This document shows, one piece after another, positions 60,179 through 64,000 of a stretch of 64,000 nucleotides of DNA. The stretch lies in the NCBI RefSeq assembly GCF_033042135.1, contig NZ_WBXM01000014.1:1-64000 (forward strand), in the 5' to 3' direction. Numbering within the stretch: position 1 is the first letter of the stretch; each line of letters starts with the position of its first letter. A program made the translations under genes and the position numbers. The notes beneath the pieces were generated by a model. It saw only the letters and a program-made list of their open reading frames with translations, made no database searches and was not told where the DNA came from. Origin of the DNA: Haloechinothrix sp033042135. Lineage in GTDB: Bacteria; Actinomycetota; Actinomycetes; Mycobacteriales; Pseudonocardiaceae.

Positions 60179-62524
60179 GTGTCGGCAACGTCCCTGGCAG
60201 ACTGGCTGCGCTCGATAAGCGACGGCCGCCTCGCACGGCTACTCAGCGTGCGCCGCGACCTGGCCACCCCACCCCCCGCCGACAGCGCCGTGCTCGCCGG
60301 GCGAGCCACGACACCGGGCTCGGTGGCGCGGGCCTGTGAAGAGCTCGACACCTTCACGCTGGCGACACTCGAAGCGCTGCTGCTGCTCGATGCCGACACG
60401 GGGCCTGTGCCGCACAGCGAGCTGGACACGCTGGTCGGCAGGTCCACTGCCGTCGCGACCGCCCGGCTGCGAGACCTCGCGCTCGTCTGGGGTGACGACG
60501 ACACACTGCGGACCAGCCCGGCTGCCCGCGAAGCCCTCGGCCCCTACCCGGCCGGGCTGGGGCGGGAGGCGCCTGCGTTGCGCGGGGTCGACGTGCGGCA
60601 GCTGCTCGATGAACTCACCGAGCCGGAACGCAGGCTGCTGGCCACGCTGGCCAACGGACCCCCGGTCGGCACCAGCCGGGACGCCGCATCTGAGGTGCCG
60701 CTGGAGCGGGCTGAGCGCCCCGTACAGCAGCTGCTCGCCAGGGGACTGTTGCTGCGTGCCGACGCGCAGACTGTGGAGCTGCCACGGCAGATCGGCATCG
60801 CGCTGCGCGGCGGCTCGCCGTTTCCCGAATCGACCCTCGACGAGCCTGCCGTACGGACCCACCCGCACTCCGCCGCGACGGTGGACGAGACCGCCGCGGG
60901 GGAGTTCGGTGAGCTGGCACGCCAGCTCGAGACGCTGCTGAGGTCCTGGGAGCGGACGCCGCCGCCGGTGCTGAAGGCAGGCGGTCTCGGGGTGCGTGAG
61001 ATCCGCAGGATCTGCCGCGAGCTCGACGTCGATCACGACCGCGCGGTGCTGCTCGCCGAACTCGCCTACGGCGCAGGGCTGGTCGCCGAGAGCACGGCGA
61101 CCGAGCCGGAGTGGATGCTGACCACGCTCGCCGACAGCTGGCTCGGCTCGCCGCCCTCATACCGGTGGGCCATGCTGGCCACGGCGTGGCTCGACCTGCC
61201 CCGGCTGCCTTGCCTCGCGCGCGACCCGGCAGGCGGGGGTGGCCGCAAGGCCGAGAGCAAGGACAAGCCACCCGCCCCGCTGTCCGAGCAGCTGCACCGG
61301 CCGCGTGCGGTCACCGACCGGCGCCGGGTACTGGCCGCGCTGGCCGAACTCGACGAGGGCACCGGTATCGCCGACGGCGAGGAGCTCGTCGCGCTGCTGG
61401 CCTGGCGCAACCCTCGGCGGGGCGGCGCGCTGCGCGACGAGACCGTGCGCGCGACACTGGCCGAGGCCACCGCGCTGGGCATGGTGGCGCTCGGCGCGGT
61501 CACCACGGCCAGCCGCATCCTGCTCGCGGGCGACGGCGGTGACGCCGCACGCCAGTCCAGCAGCGGCGACGCCGCCGGGCACGGGGACGACGAGACCGAC
61601 GAGACCCCCGATGAGCGCAGGCGTCGCGCCACCGCCGCCATGGCCGAGGCGCTGCCCGCGCCGGTGGACCACGTGCTGGTGCAGGCCGATCTGACCGTGG
61701 TGGCGCCGGGGCCGCTCGAACCCGGCCTCGCCGCCGAGATCGACGCCGTCGCCGATGTGGAATCGGCCGGGCACGCCACGGTGTACCGGGTGACCGAACG
61801 GTCCGTCCGGCGCGCCCTCGACAGCGGGCGCACCGCCGAGGAACTGCACGAGCTGTTCGCCAACCGGTCGAGCACCCCCGTGCCCCAGGGGCTGAGCTAC
61901 CTGATCGACGACGTGGCACGCAGGCACGGTCGGCTGCGTGGCGGCGCCTGCGCCTCGTTCCTGCGCTGCGACGACGAGGTCACCCTCACCGAGATCCTGG
62001 CGAGCCCGGCCGGCCACGAGCTCCAGTTGCAGAAGATCGCCCCCACCGTGCTGGTCAGCCAGCTACCGCTCGCCGACGTGCTGGACGGGCTCCGCGAACG
62101 CGGGTTCGCGCCCGCCGCGGAAGCTCCCGACGGGCGGCTTGTCGACCTACGCGCCGCGGACGACCGCGCGCCCCGTCGGGCGCCCGCCCGCGCGCGGTCA
62201 CGGCCGAACGCGAGCTCACCGAGCTCCGACCGGGCCACCGAGGTGGTCGCCCGCATCCGCGCTGGCGACCGGGCAGCGGGCTCACGGCGCGGCGCCGGGG
62301 TGCGCAACCCGGCGGGCACCGGGGACACCTCGGCGACGCTGGAGCTGCTGGCGCGGGCGAGCAAGCAGCGACGAGAGGTGTGGATCGGGCTGGTGGACAG
62401 CCACGGCACCGCCAGCCAGCGCGTGGTCACGCCGAAGCGGGTGGCGGGTGGCGTGCTCGAAGGCGAAGGTGACGAGCGGTACCCGCTGCACCGGATCACC
62501 TCCGCGGCGTTCGTCGAGTCCTGA
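60179..62524 (+). CDS. Helicase-associated (XPB/Ssl2-like) domain protein, Rv0862c type
   Basis: The protein has 781 residues from GTG 60179. It lacks helicase motifs I-VI, but the C-terminal portion carries the XPB/Ssl2-associated domain: VDHVLVQADLTVVAPGPLEPGLAAEIDAVADVESAGHATVYRVTERSVRRALDSG and the last block REVWIGLVDSHGTASQRVVTPKRVAGGVLEG with WYL-like features. The N-terminal 450 residues are helical repeats. In mycobacteria it is beside XPB. Here no helicase is in reach. DNA repair is the likely field. Confidence 0.83.
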   Translation: MSATSLADWLRSISDGRLARLLSVRRDLATPPPADSAVLAGRATTPGSVARACEELDTFTLATLEALLLLDADTGPVPHSELDTLVGRSTAVATARLRDLALVWGDDDTLRTSPAAREALGPYPAGLGREAPALRGVDVRQLLDELTEPERRLLATLANGPPVGTSRDAASEVPLERAERPVQQLLARGLLLRADAQTVELPRQIGIALRGGSPFPESTLDEPAVRTHPHSAATVDETAAGEFGELARQLETLLRSWERTPPPVLKAGGLGVREIRRICRELDVDHDRAVLLAELAYGAGLVAESTATEPEWMLTTLADSWLGSPPSYRWAMLATAWLDLPRLPCLARDPAGGGGRKAESKDKPPAPLSEQLHRPRAVTDRRRVLAALAELDEGTGIADGEELVALLAWRNPRRGGALRDETVRATLAEATALGMVALGAVTTASRILLAGDGGDAARQSSSGDAAGHGDDETDETPDERRRRATAAMAEALPAPVDHVLVQADLTVVAPGPLEPGLAAEIDAVADVESAGHATVYRVTERSVRRALDSGRTAEELHELFANRSSTPVPQGLSYLIDDVARRHGRLRGGACASFLRCDDEVTLTEILASPAGHELQLQKIAPTVLVSQLPLADVLDGLRERGFAPAAEAPDGRLVDLRAADDRAPRRAPARARSRPNASSPSSDRATEVVARIRAGDRAAGSRRGAGVRNPAGTGDTSATLELLARASKQRREVWIGLVDSHGTASQRVVTPKRVAGGVLEGEGDERYPLHRITSAAFVES

Positions 62525-62558
62525 CCAGCCCGCCGCCCGCCGTCCCGGTACCGCCCCG

Positions 62559-62978
62559 CTACAGGTTGCGCAGCCCGCTGAGCAACCGGTCGAGGAACTG
62601 CCGGGAGGAGGCCTCACCGAACGGCAGGCCGGGGTCGTGGACGTGTACCAGGCCCGCCCGCATCATGTCGGCCACGATCACCTTCACGACACCGATCGGC
62701 AGGCCGAGCTCGGTGACGATGTCGGAGATGGCACGCGGCTGGGTGCAGAAGTCGCAGATACTGCGCTGCTCCATAGTCTGCACCCCCTCGTGACGCATGC
62801 CTGCATCGGTGGTGGACACCATGGCCTCGAGCTCGAAATCGTGCTCCGGCCGGGTCCGACCCCCTGTGCGCGCGTACGGCCGTACCAGAGTGCGCCTGCG
62901 CTGCTCCGGTGCGGCCGAGCCGTCGCGTGGCAACGGGTACACATGCGGTTGACCCGCGTCCCGACGCTCACTCGTCAC
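62559..62978 (-). CDS. DUF742 conservon protein CvnC
   Basis: The protein has 139 residues. The DUF742 marks: TLVRPYARTGGRTRPEHDFELEAMVSTTDAG, ICDFCTQPRAISDIVTELGLPIGVVKVIVADMMRAGLVHVHD and LLSGLRNL. It follows a roadblock gene and a kinase as in conservons. The GTPase gene expected after it is missing, replaced by the convergent helicase-associated gene 34 bp away. Confidence 0.9.
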   Translation of the reverse strand: MTSERRDAGQPHVYPLPRDGSAAPEQRRRTLVRPYARTGGRTRPEHDFELEAMVSTTDAGMRHEGVQTMEQRSICDFCTQPRAISDIVTELGLPIGVVKVIVADMMRAGLVHVHDPGLPFGEASSRQFLDRLLSGLRNL

Positions 62979-62990
62979 TGCTCACCCCCG

Positions 62991-63401
62991 TCAATCGTCC
63001 TGCACGCCATCCGGCTGCTGCGTGGTGGGTTCCTCCACCCGGTCCACGAGCAACGCCAGCTCGTAGGCCACAGTTCCCATCTCGCTTCGTGGCGAGGCCA
63101 ACACCGCGAAACAGGAACCGTCACCGGCCGTCATCAGCAACATGTAGCCGCGCTCCATCTCCAGCACGGCCTGGTGCACGCGACCGGCCGACAGGTGCTC
63201 CGCTGCACCCGAGGTCGTACGTATCAGCCCGGCGACAACGCCTGCCAGCTGTTCGGCCCGCTGCTGCGGGAGCCCATCGGAACGCCCGAGCAGGCTGCCC
63301 CCGCCGGAGACCACCACCCCGTGTGCCACCCCAGGGACACGCCGGACGAAGTCCGACATCAACCAGCCGGCATGCCCCGACTGGCCATCGGACGTAGTCA
63401 C
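62991..63401 (-). CDS. Roadblock/LC7 conservon protein CvnB
   Basis: The protein has 136 residues. WLMSDFVRRVPGVAHGVVVSGGGSLLGRSDGLPQQRAEQLAGVVAGLIRTTSGAA and VHQAVLEMERGYMLLMTAGDGSCFAVLASPRSEMGTVAYELALLVDRV are the standard roadblock fold of actinobacterial MglB-like proteins. It normally regulates a GTPase (CvnD). It is 12 bp before the DUF742 gene. Confidence 0.92.
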   Translation of the reverse strand: MTTSDGQSGHAGWLMSDFVRRVPGVAHGVVVSGGGSLLGRSDGLPQQRAEQLAGVVAGLIRTTSGAAEHLSAGRVHQAVLEMERGYMLLMTAGDGSCFAVLASPRSEMGTVAYELALLVDRVEEPTTQQPDGVQDD

Positions 63402-63552
63402 TGCCTCTCCCTACTCGACGCGTCCTCAGTCCAGGGTGACCTGCCTGCACATCGTGTCCTCGGCCAGCAACCGGCGTTGCCCACCCCGTACGGGATGGGC
63501 AAGCTGCCACCGATGTGACCTCGGCACCGGTCCACCCGCCGTGAGGCACGAC

Positions 63553-64000
63553 CTAGCCCGACGAGCTGCCGTCGCGGCCAGCATATTCATCGCCACGCTC
63601 CTGTCGAGCCCGTTGCACGCCGTCGATCAGGCTCGCCATCCGCTCGCCGACGGCCTGCGGCTGCCGCGAGACCGGCGTTTCGCCCAGCGCCTGCGAGCCC
63701 CCGCCGGGGTCCTGCCACCCGTCGGTATGATCCCGTTCCACCAGGCCACGGACCGTCTCGAGCGCGGGCGATCCCTCGTAATCAACCAGGTCGAGATAGT
63801 CCTCCCCGAGGGTCAACTCGTCCCGGCCGGACGCGTCGTCCTCCGTCGTCCCATCGTGCGTACCGTTGGACAAGTTCACCCCAATGGCCGCATTCACATG
63901 GGTGATGTTCCGCACTGTGGGACCGTCGACGTCGGCGCTCTTGCCGTCCTCGGGTTCCGGCGCGCTCGGCCGGGATGCGGCCGGACGCTGCGCGTCGGCC
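63553..64000 (-). CDS. Conservon sensor kinase CvnA, C-terminal end (cut by window edge)
   Basis: The minus-strand frame is open from the right edge to the stop at 63553, about 148 codons. It is polar and disordered, with SADVDGPTVRNITHVNAA and ALGETPVSRQPQAVGERMASLIDGVQRARQERGDEYAG. Conservon kinases (CvnA) end in such tails before the roadblock gene, so this is probably the tail of one. The kinase domain itself is not in the window, and an ATG/GTG inside this stretch is not needed. Confidence 0.65.
   Translation of the reverse strand, partial: ADAQRPAASRPSAPEPEDGKSADVDGPTVRNITHVNAAIGVNLSNGTHDGTTEDDASGRDELTLGEDYLDLVDYEGSPALETVRGLVERDHTDGWQDPGGGSQALGETPVSRQPQAVGERMASLIDGVQRARQERGDEYAGRDGSSSG

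Overview
The window is chromosomal DNA of a high-GC actinomycete, most probably a member of the Pseudonocardiaceae. The gene content points there: mIHF, SepH, an Rpf with LysM, valine dehydrogenase, DUF742/roadblock conservon genes, DUF2530/DUF2771/DUF3027 proteins and many GTG or leaderless starts. From about 31.8 kb to 62.5 kb the order (pdxH, citA, serC, sepH, DUF2537, SpoU methylase, sod, marR, DUF2530, DUF3027, DUF2771, csp, moaD, rpfA, mog/moaE, moaC, small DUF, helicase-associated protein) resembles what I recall of the M. tuberculosis Rv0862c-Rv0896 neighbourhood, so most of this is a conserved core block. No rRNA, tRNA, CRISPR, complete insertion sequence or prophage was seen.

0-9 kb: a toxin-antitoxin module with a frameshifted toxin inside a tandem duplication, an MntR-like regulator, a GNAT enzyme, an amidohydrolase, and a divergent operon of enoyl-CoA hydratase, acyl-CoA ligase, TetR regulator and Sfp-type phosphopantetheinyl transferase. 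A membrane protein and a DapA-like aldolase follow. 9-22.8 kb: isochorismate synthase, mIHF, an acyl-CoA ligase, a NatAB-type ABC exporter, photolyase, citrate synthase gltA, a TetR/acyl-CoA dehydrogenase pair, PutP symporter and an amidohydrolase.

22.9-31.8 kb is the accessory part: a broken XRE regulator beside a NUDIX gene, a TetR/GNAT pair around a perfect palindromic operator, a deleted GH43 remnant, two PPOX proteins, DinB, valine dehydrogenase, a secreted lysyl-oxidase-like copper protein and a D-2-hydroxyacid dehydrogenase. 31.8-43 kb: pdxH, a second citrate synthase, an ABC exporter with its two-component system, a 22-bp-period repeat array before a serine beta-lactamase, serC, sepH, DUF2537 and a SpoU methylase.

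43-64 kb: a glutamate-cysteine-ligase-like enzyme, superoxide dismutase, a near-consensus IdeR/DtxR iron box that faces no annotated gene, MarR, small lipoproteins and membrane proteins, a Csp, an acidic DUF742 protein, and a molybdenum block (modABC with a MerR-TOBE regulator, moaD, a Mog-MoaE fusion, moaC). rpfA lies inside that block, behind a CRP-like site and a candidate c-di-AMP riboswitch. Malic enzyme, a small conserved protein, a helicase-associated protein and a conservon without its GTPase close the window.

The strongest leads are the orphan iron box with a neighbouring hairpin (candidate iron-responsive small RNA), the duplicated and frameshifted toxin-antitoxin locus, the 22-bp array, the paired palindromes of the molybdenum regulator, and a 19-bp intergenic motif present twice exactly and at least once degenerately.
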